This document shows positions 53,610 through 62,954 of a DNA stretch of 64,000 nt, one piece after another (the stretch's first letter is position 1; the number at the start of each line of letters is the position of its first letter). This DNA is from Veillonella criceti (GTDB lineage Bacteria > Bacillota > Negativicutes > Veillonellales > Veillonellaceae): assembly GCF_900460315.1 (NCBI RefSeq), contig NZ_UHIO01000001.1, forward strand, positions 1,254,501 to 1,318,500, written 5' to 3'. Below the pieces are notes generated by a model. The model saw only the letters and a program-made list of their open reading frames with translations, had not been told where the DNA came from and made no database searches. The position numbers and the translations under genes were made by a program.

Positions 53610-54557
53610 TCATTCACGATGAAGCCGTTGACGCTTCATTTTTTTTATTTGCTCAATAATATAAGGTGTTTCTTGATATACATAATAATTGAGCCAATTA
53701 GTAAATAATAAAGTCCCCGTGGACCGCCAACGTACAATAGGTGCTTTTTTAGGGTCATCATCTGGATAATAGTTTTCAGGTACCGCTATATCAAGCCCAA
53801 GTCCCCTATCACGTTCATACTCGCGTTGTAATGTATCACGATCATACTCTGAATGGCCAAAAACAAAAATATGTTTATTATCTAAACTACGTACGATAGC
53901 AGCTCCCGCTTTTTCAGAAGCAGCTAATATTTCGAGTTGTTTATTAGCCTTAATTTTATCAATAGGCACTGTGGTATGACGTGAATGAGGCATATAAAAT
54001 ACTTCATCCATACCACGCAACAACATAGGTTGCGTATTCAACACTTCATTCTCAAAAACTCCAAATAACTTACTTGGCAATAATTCCTTGTTAATTCCGA
54101 AGTGATAATATAAACCAGCTTGAGCCCCCCAGCAAATATACAAAGTGGAATATACATGATCTTCACTCCAGTCCATAATTTGCGTCAACTCTTGCCAATA
54201 ATTAACCTCCTCAAACGACATTAATTCAATAGGTGCACCTGTAATAATCATACCATCAAAGTACTGCTCTTTAATTTCATCAAAGGTTCGATAAAACGAG
54301 CTCAAATGATATTCTGAAGTATGTGCCGCTTTATGTGTCACCATATGTAACAAGGTAATGTCTAATTGCAACGGTGTATTACTTAAGGCTCTTAATATTT
54401 GTGTTTCTGTAATTTCCTTAGTAGGCATTAGATTCACAATTAAAATTTGTAGTGGCCGAATATCTTGTGATTCTGCTCTTACCGTGTCCATGACGAATAT
54501 ATTTTCATCTGCCAATCGGGCAATGGCTGGCAAATCTTTTACCACCGTTATGGGCAT
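53610..54557 (-). CDS. metAA: Homoserine O-acetyltransferase (MetA family)
   Basis: 315 aa MetA-fold acyltransferase. Catalytic Cys142 in YICWGAQAG, and motifs LIVNLMPTKEITETQILRAL and PHSRHTTV. Position 111 is Glu (ITGAPIE), the residue reported for acetyl-CoA-using MetA enzymes, where the succinyl-CoA type has Gly. This fits the sulfhydrylase next door, which needs O-acetylhomoserine. GGAGG precedes the ATG. Expression is controlled by a T-box leader starting near 55047. Confidence 0.93.
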   Translation of the reverse strand: MPITVVKDLPAIARLADENIFVMDTVRAESQDIRPLQILIVNLMPTKEITETQILRALSNTPLQLDITLLHMVTHKAAHTSEYHLSSFYRTFDEIKEQYFDGMIITGAPIELMSFEEVNYWQELTQIMDWSEDHVYSTLYICWGAQAGLYYHFGINKELLPSKLFGVFENEVLNTQPMLLRGMDEVFYMPHSRHTTVPIDKIKANKQLEILAASEKAGAAIVRSLDNKHIFVFGHSEYDRDTLQREYERDRGLGLDIAVPENYYPDDDPKKAPIVRWRSTGTLLFTNWLNYYVYQETPYIIEQIKKMKRQRLHRE

Positions 54558-54677
54558 TGCTACATCGCCTCCCCTATACCTAAACTCTCTACTTTCTCAA
54601 TCCCCTACAGTTCTCTCTTTTTCTCAACTTTGTGTAAAACTCATTCTCAATACATAACAATAGGTAATCCTTGCATC

Positions 54678-54702
54678 GCAAAAGGTCTCTCACCTCTTTT
54701 GC
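54678..54702 (-). other. Hairpin in the second half of the metA leader
   Basis: Stem GCAAAAG(A)GGT / ACCTTTTGC between the T-box terminator and the metA ribosome site, in an otherwise unassigned 170-base stretch (54558-54729). No U run follows. Confidence 0.4.
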
Positions 54703-54729
54703 TTCGCTATTAACAGTCAATACAGGTAT

Positions 54730-55047
54730 AAAAAAACATCCTCTATTCACCACTGTGAACAAGGACGTTATAAACGTGTTACCACCTTGATTTAGTCAAG
54801 TCTCACAACTTAACCCTCAACCAGTACGTCTTACTAAACTGATACCTAAGATTATACTGTGGCATTATAACGGTTGCATCCGCCGAGACTAAAGCTTTCG
54901 CATTCCACCTCGGATACTCCAAGACCATTTTCCTCGCATTCTTTTGCATCCCTTTCCACCTTACGGGACTCTCTGTGCCAACGCCCTACGAATACTTATC
55001 TCTTCCTCGTCAATTCTGTATTTACCTGTTACCGATGTTGTATCGAT
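54730..55047 (-). promoter_or_regulatory. T-box riboswitch, probably Met-specific
   Basis: Stem I shows the CAGAGAG bulge sequence (near 54970), the distal-loop GTAAGGTGGAAA (54953-54964) and the loop-E pieces AGTA (near 54994) and GAAA followed by ATG (54926-54928), the likely specifier codon. Downstream is the T-box AAGGTGGTAACACG (54775-54788), competing with an intrinsic terminator (54737-54768) that ends in seven U residues. Uncharged tRNA-Met should allow read-through into metA-metY. An AAT (Asn) specifier is the alternative reading. Confidence 0.88.
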
Positions 55048-55053
55048 GTGACT

Positions 55054-55082
55054 ACTATACCAGCCCTCAAAAAAACTGTCAA
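55054..55082 (-). promoter_or_regulatory. Promoter of the T-box-metA-metY transcript
   Basis: TTGACA (55077-55082), a 17-base spacer and TATAGT (55054-55059). Confidence 0.85.
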
Positions 55083-55294
55083 CAGAGTTTTTACACTATT
55101 CTCTTGTAAATGGACATTATGAGAGCTATTCCTTAGACACATATGACGCTCCCCATTTTACCTTTATAACCCTTAATCCTATATATAGTCTGGGGTATTC
55201 ACTACCCCTTTCAGTAAATGAGTAAAATTTGATATAGCCCTAAACTATAACAAACCACAAACAACAACTATAAAGTTGTCCACTGTACAAATAA
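55083..55294. other. Gap between the met promoter and the atp terminator
   Basis: About 210 bases. A short hairpin ACAAC/GTTGT lies at 55261-55279. No gene seen. Confidence 0.4.
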
Positions 55295-55350
55295 CAAAAA
55301 AGGAACTGTCTATATCATTCTAACACTAGAATAGAATATACACAGTTCCT
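55295..55350 (-). terminator. Terminator of the atp operon
   Basis: Outer stem AGGAACTGT/ACAGTTCCT with an inner stem ATTCTA/TAGAAT, followed by TTTTTT on the minus strand. Confidence 0.9.
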
Positions 55351-55389
55351 CAAATCATTAATTTTACTCAACGTATCAACAAGTAAAAT

Positions 55390-55806
55390 TTAGCCAACTT
55401 TATTTTTAATGTCTAAGCGAAGTAAAGAACGTTGTAAGGCTAATCGTGCACGATCAAAATCTATATCAGCACTTTTACTATGTAACCGTTCTTCCGCTCT
55501 CGCTTTTGCCCGTTTTGCCCGTTCCACATCAATATCTTCTGGCAGTTCACAGTTTGGCGTCACAATGGTTACGGAATTATCTTTAATTTCCAAGAAGCCA
55601 CCAAAATTAGCCAAATATGTTTTTTTACCATCTGTAGTATCAATACGTAATGGCGCAATTTCTAATGCTGCCACTAAGTTAGCATGGCGTGGTAAAATCC
55701 CTAAATCGCCAAGCTCAGTCCGAGCTACAATAAAGCTAACTTCACCTGTATAGACTGTTGAATCAGGAGTAATAATATTCAAATGCATAGTTTTACCACT
55801 ACTCAT
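55390..55806 (-). CDS. atpC: ATP synthase F1 epsilon subunit
   Basis: 138 aa. Beta-sandwich domain (MHLNIITPDSTVYTGEVSFIVART, GDLGILPRHANLVAALE) and the C-terminal helical hairpin (residues 90-135) that can inhibit rotation. The start at 55806 has AGGGGGA 9 bases before it; an ATG six codons later is the more common family start. Last gene of the operon, 3 bases after atpD. Confidence 0.96.
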   Translation of the reverse strand: MSSGKTMHLNIITPDSTVYTGEVSFIVARTELGDLGILPRHANLVAALEIAPLRIDTTDGKKTYLANFGGFLEIKDNSVTIVTPNCELPEDIDVERAKRAKARAEERLHSKSADIDFDRARLALQRSLLRLDIKNKVG

Positions 55807-55809
55807 GAA

Positions 55810-57234
<1,425 letters not shown>

Positions 57235-57264
57235 TTAAGAGGTCTCTCCTCCTTTGTAGTTACC

Positions 57265-58131
57265 CTATTGCAAGGCATTTGCGCCGCCCACAATTTCCGA
57301 AATCTCGTTTGTAATGCCAGCTTGGCGTAATTTATTGTATTCCAAATTCAATGTACTAATTAATTCACCTGCATTATCGGTTGCGGACGTCATAGCCGTC
57401 ATACGAGCACCAAGCTCACTAGCAGAAGCCTGCAATAATGCATTATACATAGTAATTTCTAAATATTTAGGTAACAATTGATTGTAAATAGTTTCTACAT
57501 TTGGCTCATAAATATATAACTCATTTAATTCGCCTTCCACATGACTTTCGGTTTCAATGGGCAATAATTTAAGACTTTGCACATTCTGGGTTAAGGAGTT
57601 AACAAAATGTGTATAAATCAAAATCACCTCATCCACAGCACCCTCTAAAAATAATTTCGTAGCTTCTTGCACGATTTGACGAGCATGGCTATATTCAGGC
57701 TTATCAGAAAACCCTACATGGGAATGAGTAATGCCATAATGATGATACTGTAGAAAATCAGTGGGTTTACGACCTACTGTAATGGTTTCAAAAGCAGATG
57801 CCTCTTTACCTTCAGTCGCTTGCAAAAAGAATTTAATCAAATTACTAGTGTATGCACCAGCTAAGCCTTTATCAGCCCCCACCAAGATATAACAAGTACG
57901 ATTTACTTCACGCACCTGCATCAATGGATAAGTGGCTAATACTTCACTATCTAATGTACTCGCTACATTATTAAGAATCTGACCTAGTTTTTCCGCATAT
58001 GGTTCTGTAGATTTAGCTTTGGTTTGTGCACGGCGCAATCGAGCAGAGGCCACCATTTTCATGGCTTTTGTAATCTGCTGCGTATTCGACACACTTTTAA
58101 TGCGTTTACGCAAATCTTGTGCACTACTCAT
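57265..58131 (-). CDS. atpG: ATP synthase F1 gamma subunit
   Basis: 288 aa central rotor shaft. N-terminal helix DLRKRIKSVSNTQQITKAMKMVA and C-terminal helix MTSATDNAGELISTLNLEYNKLRQAGITNEISEIVGGA form the coiled coil; the Rossmann-like middle shows CYILVGADKGLAGAYTSNL. Four bases after atpA. Confidence 0.97.
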   Translation of the reverse strand: MSSAQDLRKRIKSVSNTQQITKAMKMVASARLRRAQTKAKSTEPYAEKLGQILNNVASTLDSEVLATYPLMQVREVNRTCYILVGADKGLAGAYTSNLIKFFLQATEGKEASAFETITVGRKPTDFLQYHHYGITHSHVGFSDKPEYSHARQIVQEATKLFLEGAVDEVILIYTHFVNSLTQNVQSLKLLPIETESHVEGELNELYIYEPNVETIYNQLLPKYLEITMYNALLQASASELGARMTAMTSATDNAGELISTLNLEYNKLRQAGITNEISEIVGGANALQ

Positions 58132-58135
58132 ACCC

Positions 58136-59671
58136 CTATGCCTCCTCGGTAATTAAGTGATGGGATTCCCCAAAAGCTTTAATACATTCTTGAATTGCTT
58201 TTTTCAATAATTCTTCTGTTGCTTCATCTAATTTTTTAGAAGACGCAATATTCGTTAAAATTTCACTATAATTACCATGTACATAGCGTAATAATTCAGC
58301 TTGGAATACTGGTACATCAGCTACTTCAATAGTAGCAAAATAGCCATTAATCCCTGCATATAAACATACAACTTGTTCTTCAACTTTTAGTGGTGAATAT
58401 TGTGGTTGTTTCAGCATTTCTGTCAAACGCTCACCACGATCAAGTTGTGCTTTTGTCGATTTATCAAGGTCAGAACCAAACTGAGCAAAAGCCGCTAATT
58501 CACGATATTGTGCTAAATCAAGACGTAATTTACCAGCTACTTGCTTCATAGCTTTAATCTGAGCACTACCGCCTACACGTGATACAGATAAACCAACGTC
58601 AACTGCTGGTCGAATACCTGAATAGAACATATCGGTGCCAAGGAAAATCTGACCATCCGTAATAGAAATTACGTTTGTAGGAATATAAGCGGATACGTCA
58701 CCAGCCTGCGTTTCAATAATAGGCAACGCAGTAATAGAGCCGCCCCCTAATTCATCAGATAATTTAGCAGCTCGTTCTAATAGACGAGAATGTAAATAGA
58801 ACACGTCACCAGGATATGCTTCACGTCCTGGTGGACGACGAAGTAATAAACTCATGGCACGATAAGCCGCTGCTTGTTTGGATAAATCATCATATACACA
58901 AAGTACATGTTTGCCTTGATACATAAAATGTTCGCCCATAGCTACACCAGCATATGGCGCAATATATTGCATTGGAGCCCCTTCAGAAGCACCTGCTGAT
59001 ACAACGATGGTGTACTCCATAGCCCCTGCTTCTTGCAATTTTTGAACTACACGGGCTACGGTAGATTCTTTTTGACCAATGGCCACATAAATACAAATTA
59101 CATCCTGCCCTTTTTGATTCAAAATGGTATCAATAGCAATGGCCGATTTACCAGTACCACGGTCACCGATGATTAATTCACGTTGACCACGACCAATTGG
59201 AACCATAGCATCAATCGCTTTTAAACCAGTCTGTAATGGTTCAAATACTGATTTACGGTCAGCAATCCCTGGCGCAGGATATTCAATAGGACGATATCCT
59301 TCTGGTGTAATCGCCCCTTTACCATCAATGGGTTGTCCCAAAGCATTAACAACACGACCAATTAACTGATCACCTACTGGCACCTGCATGATACGGCCAG
59401 TACGTCGCACTTGATCGCCTTCTTTAATCAAAAAATCATTACCTAATAGTACAGCCCCTACATTGTCTAACTCTAAGTTCTGTACCATACCATATACACC
59501 ATGAGGTAATTCTAATAATTCACCTGCCATGGCCTTTTCAAGACCGTAAATATGTGCAATACCATCGCCTACTTCAAGCACAGTACCCACATCATCAACG
59601 TTAAGTTCCACATCGTAGTCCTGAATCTGCTGTTTAATTATGGCAGTAATTTCTTCAGGCTTCATTTTCAT
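58136..59671 (-). CDS. atpA: ATP synthase F1 alpha subunit
   Basis: 511 aa regulatory nucleotide-binding subunit. P-loop [20 protein letters not shown] near residue 170 ([14 protein letters not shown]), [12 protein letters not shown], the arginine-finger region [19 protein letters not shown] near 370, and [14 protein letters not shown]. Normal length. Confidence 0.98.
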   Translation of the reverse strand: MKMKPEEITAIIKQQIQDYDVELNVDDVGTVLEVGDGIAHIYGLEKAMAGELLELPHGVYGMVQNLELDNVGAVLLGNDFLIKEGDQVRRTGRIMQVPVGDQLIGRVVNALGQPIDGKGAITPEGYRPIEYPAPGIADRKSVFEPLQTGLKAIDAMVPIGRGQRELIIGDRGTGKSAIAIDTILNQKGQDVICIYVAIGQKESTVARVVQKLQEAGAMEYTIVVSAGASEGAPMQYIAPYAGVAMGEHFMYQGKHVLCVYDDLSKQAAAYRAMSLLLRRPPGREAYPGDVFYLHSRLLERAAKLSDELGGGSITALPIIETQAGDVSAYIPTNVISITDGQIFLGTDMFYSGIRPAVDVGLSVSRVGGSAQIKAMKQVAGKLRLDLAQYRELAAFAQFGSDLDKSTKAQLDRGERLTEMLKQPQYSPLKVEEQVVCLYAGINGYFATIEVADVPVFQAELLRYVHGNYSEILTNIASSKKLDEATEELLKKAIQECIKAFGESHHLITEEA

Positions 59672-59673
59672 AC

Positions 59674-60240
59674 TTAACCATTCACCCCAATCTCTGTTGT
59701 ATCGGATTTAAGCAAATGTTTCTTCAAGTCTTCCATACGACGTAACACGCTTGCATCTATACGCGTATCACCAATTTGGACAATAAACCCACCAACAATA
59801 GTAGGATCGACTTTAACAGTAAAAACATATTGCTTACCTGTAATTGCTTTTAATTTATCTGCCAACTGTGTATATACTTCTTCTGGCATAGCTTGACTCA
59901 CTGTAACGGTAGCTGCAAATATACCACGTGCTTCCCGCGCTTTATTAATAAATTCTGCAATAGTAGCTTGAATATACCGTATGCGCCCTCGTTTCACCAT
60001 GATATATAAGGTGTTTAATGCCATTTTATGAATCGCCTGACCAAAAATTTTAGTCAAAATATCACATTTGGCTTGTGCTTCTAGGGCAGGGTACAACAAC
60101 AATGTGCCTAATCCAGGTTGCGTATCCATAACTTCTTTTACGTAGGAAAGATCCGTTTCCATTTGTTCAAGGATTTGCTGTTCCTGCGCCAATTCAAAGA
60201 TAGCGGTACTGTATTTATCTGTTACAATGTTTTCGCTCAT
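59674..60240 (-). CDS. atpH: ATP synthase F1 delta subunit
   Basis: 188 aa stator cap. Helical N-terminal domain ([20 protein letters not shown]) and C-terminal [29 protein letters not shown] motif. I start at the ATG at 60240, which has AGGGTG about 6 bases before it; an earlier GTG overlaps the atpF stop. Confidence 0.95.
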   Translation of the reverse strand: MSENIVTDKYSTAIFELAQEQQILEQMETDLSYVKEVMDTQPGLGTLLLYPALEAQAKCDILTKIFGQAIHKMALNTLYIMVKRGRIRYIQATIAEFINKAREARGIFAATVTVSQAMPEEVYTQLADKLKAITGKQYVFTVKVDPTIVGGFIVQIGDTRIDASVLRRMEDLKKHLLKSDTTEIGVNG

Positions 60241-60245
60241 ACCAA

Positions 60246-60737
60246 TCACCCTAATGCTTTACTGTCAAGCTTTGCAATGGCTTCTTTTACAAGATCCACA
60301 TTAGCTTGACTATCCATATTTTTAGCCACAAGTTTGCCAGCAATTGCTACCGATAAGGTAACCATGTCTTCACGCATTTTTTCTAATGCTTTGGCTTGTT
60401 CACGGGCAATTTCATTACGAGCTTCTTCTTTTTCACGTACTAGCTGTTCTTTTAATTCCTTAATTTGAGCTTGCGTATTACGCTCTGCTATCTGAGTTGC
60501 TTTTTCAACAATAGCTTGTGCTTCTTTACGAGCATTAGCCAATTGCGCCTCATACTCTTTACGAGTCGCTTCTGCTGATTCTAAAGTAGCTTGAGCATTC
60601 GCTAAATCGCCTTCAATCTTTTTGCGTCGAGCTTCCATAACGCCAACTAAAGGTTTAAACGCAAATTTCGCTAAAATCGCCACTAAAATAAAGAAATTGA
60701 TAAATTGAACCAGCAATGTACCGTTTATTTCTACCAA
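60246..60737 (-). CDS. atpF: ATP synthase Fo b subunit
   Basis: 163 aa. One N-terminal membrane helix (LVQFINFFILVAILAKFAF), then a long charged helix (residues 35-145) that forms the peripheral stalk dimer. Single b gene, no b' copy. Confidence 0.96.
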   Translation of the reverse strand: MVEINGTLLVQFINFFILVAILAKFAFKPLVGVMEARRKKIEGDLANAQATLESAEATRKEYEAQLANARKEAQAIVEKATQIAERNTQAQIKELKEQLVREKEEARNEIAREQAKALEKMREDMVTLSVAIAGKLVAKNMDSQANVDLVKEAIAKLDSKALG

Positions 60738-60809
60738 CGGCGTAACCCCCTCTTAAACTTGGAATTATAACTTGCCTTGTTGTATTCGTTCAATTTAAAA
60801 ATCAGCCAA

Positions 60810-61067
60810 TTATAGTTTTCCGATAACTACATCCGTGAATACAAGAACGATGGCAATAACTGTTGCAATGATTGGAATAGATTCGATCAAACCAATGGAA
60901 ATAAATAAATTAGTCATGATCTTACCAGCCATCTCAGGTTGACGAGTCATCCCTTCAAATGCTTTACGAACTGCCAACGCATCACCAAAAGCAGCTGCCA
61001 ATGCGGCCAAACCAGCTACTAAACAAGCACTGAAAACACTCACTGACAATAAGATTGCTTTTTCCAT
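60810..61067 (-). CDS. atpE: ATP synthase Fo c subunit (unusual ion site)
   Basis: 85 aa two-helix rotor subunit. Loop RQPE at residues 42-45. Helix 2 has the ion-binding carboxylate Glu62 followed by Ser63 (GLIESIP), as in sodium-type rings. Helix 1 has Asp29 where sodium enzymes such as Ilyobacter have Gln32, so two carboxylates may face the site. The residue after Ser63 is Ile rather than Thr. The packing motif GxGxGxG is largely alanine (A22, A24, A26, G28, A30). Ion type (H+ or Na+) is therefore open. Confidence 0.96.
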   Translation of the reverse strand: MEKAILLSVSVFSACLVAGLAALAAAFGDALAVRKAFEGMTRQPEMAGKIMTNLFISIGLIESIPIIATVIAIVLVFTDVVIGKL

Positions 61068-61139
61068 AATAAAATTCCTCCTAAAAATGTAATTAATACT
61101 ATCTAATACTGACTCAATTAGATTGTAAAACTATGGTGA

Positions 61140-61811
61140 TTAATGTTCTTCTGAAACCGCCATTCCTAAATAGGATGTTACTAAGATAGTAAATACAAAG
61201 GCTTGAATAACACCAACAAAAAGACTAAACACAATCCAGATGATTGGTGTTAAGTACGGTGCCAAACCATTTAACAATTCCAACACAATTTCACCGGCCA
61301 CAATGTTCCCAAATAGACGGAAACTAAGGGTAATCGGTTTAGAAATTTCTTCCATCAGATGGAAAATTACGAAAACGGCAAACGGTTGAAAGAAATGCTT
61401 AAAGTAAGCAGGCCCTTTGATACGTGCCCCAATAACCCAAATACTAAACGAACTAGCCAACGCCAGCCCTAACGTCGTATTCAAATCATTAGTAGGCGAT
61501 ACCAAGATATGTGGGCTTGGTATTAATCCCAATTCATTACTTACTAAGATAAAGAAAAAGAACGTAAATAGTAGCGAACTTACCTTATTAAAGTGCTTAC
61601 CTAAAGGACCTTTCAACTGGTTGCCAATAGCTTCTAATATAAATTCCACAACATTCTGAACTCCTGTGGGAACCATGTTAACTTGTCGCGTAGCAAAAAA
61701 GGCAATGACAATAAGAATACCAAATACAATCCAAGTCATATATAAAGTATCCATATTAAACGCCATGCCCCACATGTGAACAACGGTATGGTTACCGGTA
61801 TGTAACTCCAT
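61140..61811 (-). CDS. atpB: ATP synthase Fo a subunit
   Basis: 223 aa from the ATG at 61811 (AGGAGG 8 bases before it). About five to six helices. Essential arginine in ITLSFRLFGNIVAGEIVLELL near residue 160; final helix with FSLFVGVIQAFVFTILVTSYLG. It forms the ion half-channels against the c-ring. The family P-S-x-T-x-D-x-N motif appears as VSPTNDLNTTLGLAL. Confidence 0.97.
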   Translation of the reverse strand: MELHTGNHTVVHMWGMAFNMDTLYMTWIVFGILIVIAFFATRQVNMVPTGVQNVVEFILEAIGNQLKGPLGKHFNKVSSLLFTFFFFILVSNELGLIPSPHILVSPTNDLNTTLGLALASSFSIWVIGARIKGPAYFKHFFQPFAVFVIFHLMEEISKPITLSFRLFGNIVAGEIVLELLNGLAPYLTPIIWIVFSLFVGVIQAFVFTILVTSYLGMAVSEEH

Positions 61812-61869
61812 AAGGTTCACCTCCTTTCATGAAATTTAGCTACTATTTATCTGAATTTGCGAGTATATA

Positions 61870-62259
61870 CTAAATTAAACTATTCCAACCATTCTGCATA
61901 TTATAGCGAATACGCTCTATAATAGACAACGGTCGCCATGCCAGTAAACCTATCATATAAGCTACAAATGGAAAATTCTCAAACAAAAAGGCCGCTAATA
62001 TAGTTCCAACAGCAACTAATGTCAATCTCACTGCTGAGCCTGCCTTGGTTGCCTTTTCTATCACACGAATATCCTTATGACGAACTCGATAAATCCATAA
62101 ACCTAAAATAAATAAATACAAAAAGTTGATGCCACAGCCCCAAAGCCAACCTAGAATATATCTTTCTAAATCTAAAACTTCTAGTAACAACATAATACTG
62201 ATTGTAGTAAAAAACAAATAGGCTGCCATACGCTTTAAAAATTCGACAAAATCCGCCAT
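61870..62259 (-). CDS. atpI: ATP synthase subunit I (AtpI/UncI-like)
   Basis: 129 aa, four hydrophobic helices (residues 8-27, 35-55, 75-92, 97-112). It sits between AtpZ and AtpB, the usual place of AtpI, which helps assemble the c-ring in some bacteria. Sequence conservation is low, so this rests on topology and position. The ATG at 62259 has AGGGG before it; an in-frame TTG precedes it. Confidence 0.75.
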   Translation of the reverse strand: MADFVEFLKRMAAYLFFTTISIMLLLEVLDLERYILGWLWGCGINFLYLFILGLWIYRVRHKDIRVIEKATKAGSAVRLTLVAVGTILAAFLFENFPFVAYMIGLLAWRPLSIIERIRYNMQNGWNSLI

Positions 62260-62272
62260 GTTCAATCCCCTT

Positions 62273-62479
62273 TCAGGAAACTACTCTCAAATATAAAGAG
62301 TATAAGCCACCTAAACCTCCTACAATGCCTCCTATTAGAGTGCCCCACGGCGATACATCAAATAGATAATCTATGCCACGCCCCATTGCTATACACCCTA
62401 AAATAGATACAAGCAAGGAAAACCCTGCTGATAATGCTACATTTAAAGCTTTTAAAGTAGTGGAATCCAGTCGTTTCAT
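62273..62479 (-). CDS. atpZ: AtpZ-like small membrane protein
   Basis: 68 aa with two helices. The first contains FSLLVSILGCIAMGRGIDYLF and the second SPWGTLIGGIVGGLGGLYSLYL, the AtpZ/AtpI family pattern (GRWLD...P.G.lIG...G...G). With AtpI it has been linked to Mg2+ or Ca2+ transport and ATP synthase assembly. First gene of the operon. Confidence 0.82.
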   Translation of the reverse strand: MKRLDSTTLKALNVALSAGFSLLVSILGCIAMGRGIDYLFDVSPWGTLIGGIVGGLGGLYSLYLRVVS

Positions 62480-62520
62480 AGAATCACCTACACTTTGTTA
62501 ACTGCTAAGTTATTTACTCT

Positions 62521-62526
62521 ATTATA
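62521..62526 (-). promoter_or_regulatory. Likely -10 box of the atp operon promoter
   Basis: TATAAT on the minus strand, 41 bases before atpZ. The matching -35 (TATTTT at a 17-base distance) is poor. Confidence 0.4.
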
Positions 62527-62908
62527 CTATCTATTTCAAGTATAAAATAGACAAATACAACATTCACTAAATTATAACATTTTGCCATAAGTTTATCCAA
62601 TGCGCCTATTACAACTATATTTTTCTTATTTTTTGACTCATTATATATTTAAATAGAACGCCTCAAACAAAATCTATTTTTTTCTATATAAAGAAAAGTC
62701 TACATAATGCTATTCTCACCAATGATAGCTGTCAAAAAATACTAAACAGACAACAAAAATATTAATATCTGTAATATATTTTTATAATCACATTACGCTA
62801 TTTCAATCATGACTCACAAGAATAATAACGGCTTATTTTTCTTCATTTTGTATAAATTAATATAGCTGTTAAAGCAAGTAGCACGCACTTCTTAGAACTA
62901 ACAAAGAA
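62527..62908. other. Gap between the atp operon and the 2-epimerase gene
   Basis: About 380 AT-rich bases. No open frame with a start and ribosome site, no structured RNA and no clear repeat was found, apart from the terminator at its right end. Confidence 0.5.
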
Positions 62909-62938
62909 CACTCTATTAGTAAGTCTACTAATAGAGTG
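62909..62938 (-). terminator. Terminator of the 2-epimerase gene
   Basis: Perfect 13-bp stem CACTCTATTAGTA with its complement, 4-base loop, followed by TTCTTTG on the minus strand. Confidence 0.8.
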
Positions 62939-62954
62939 CACTTTACTTAAACCA

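Noticed and set aside
54874-55122. Plus-strand frame of 82 codons
   Set aside because: Antisense of the T-box leader and its promoter; no ribosome site.
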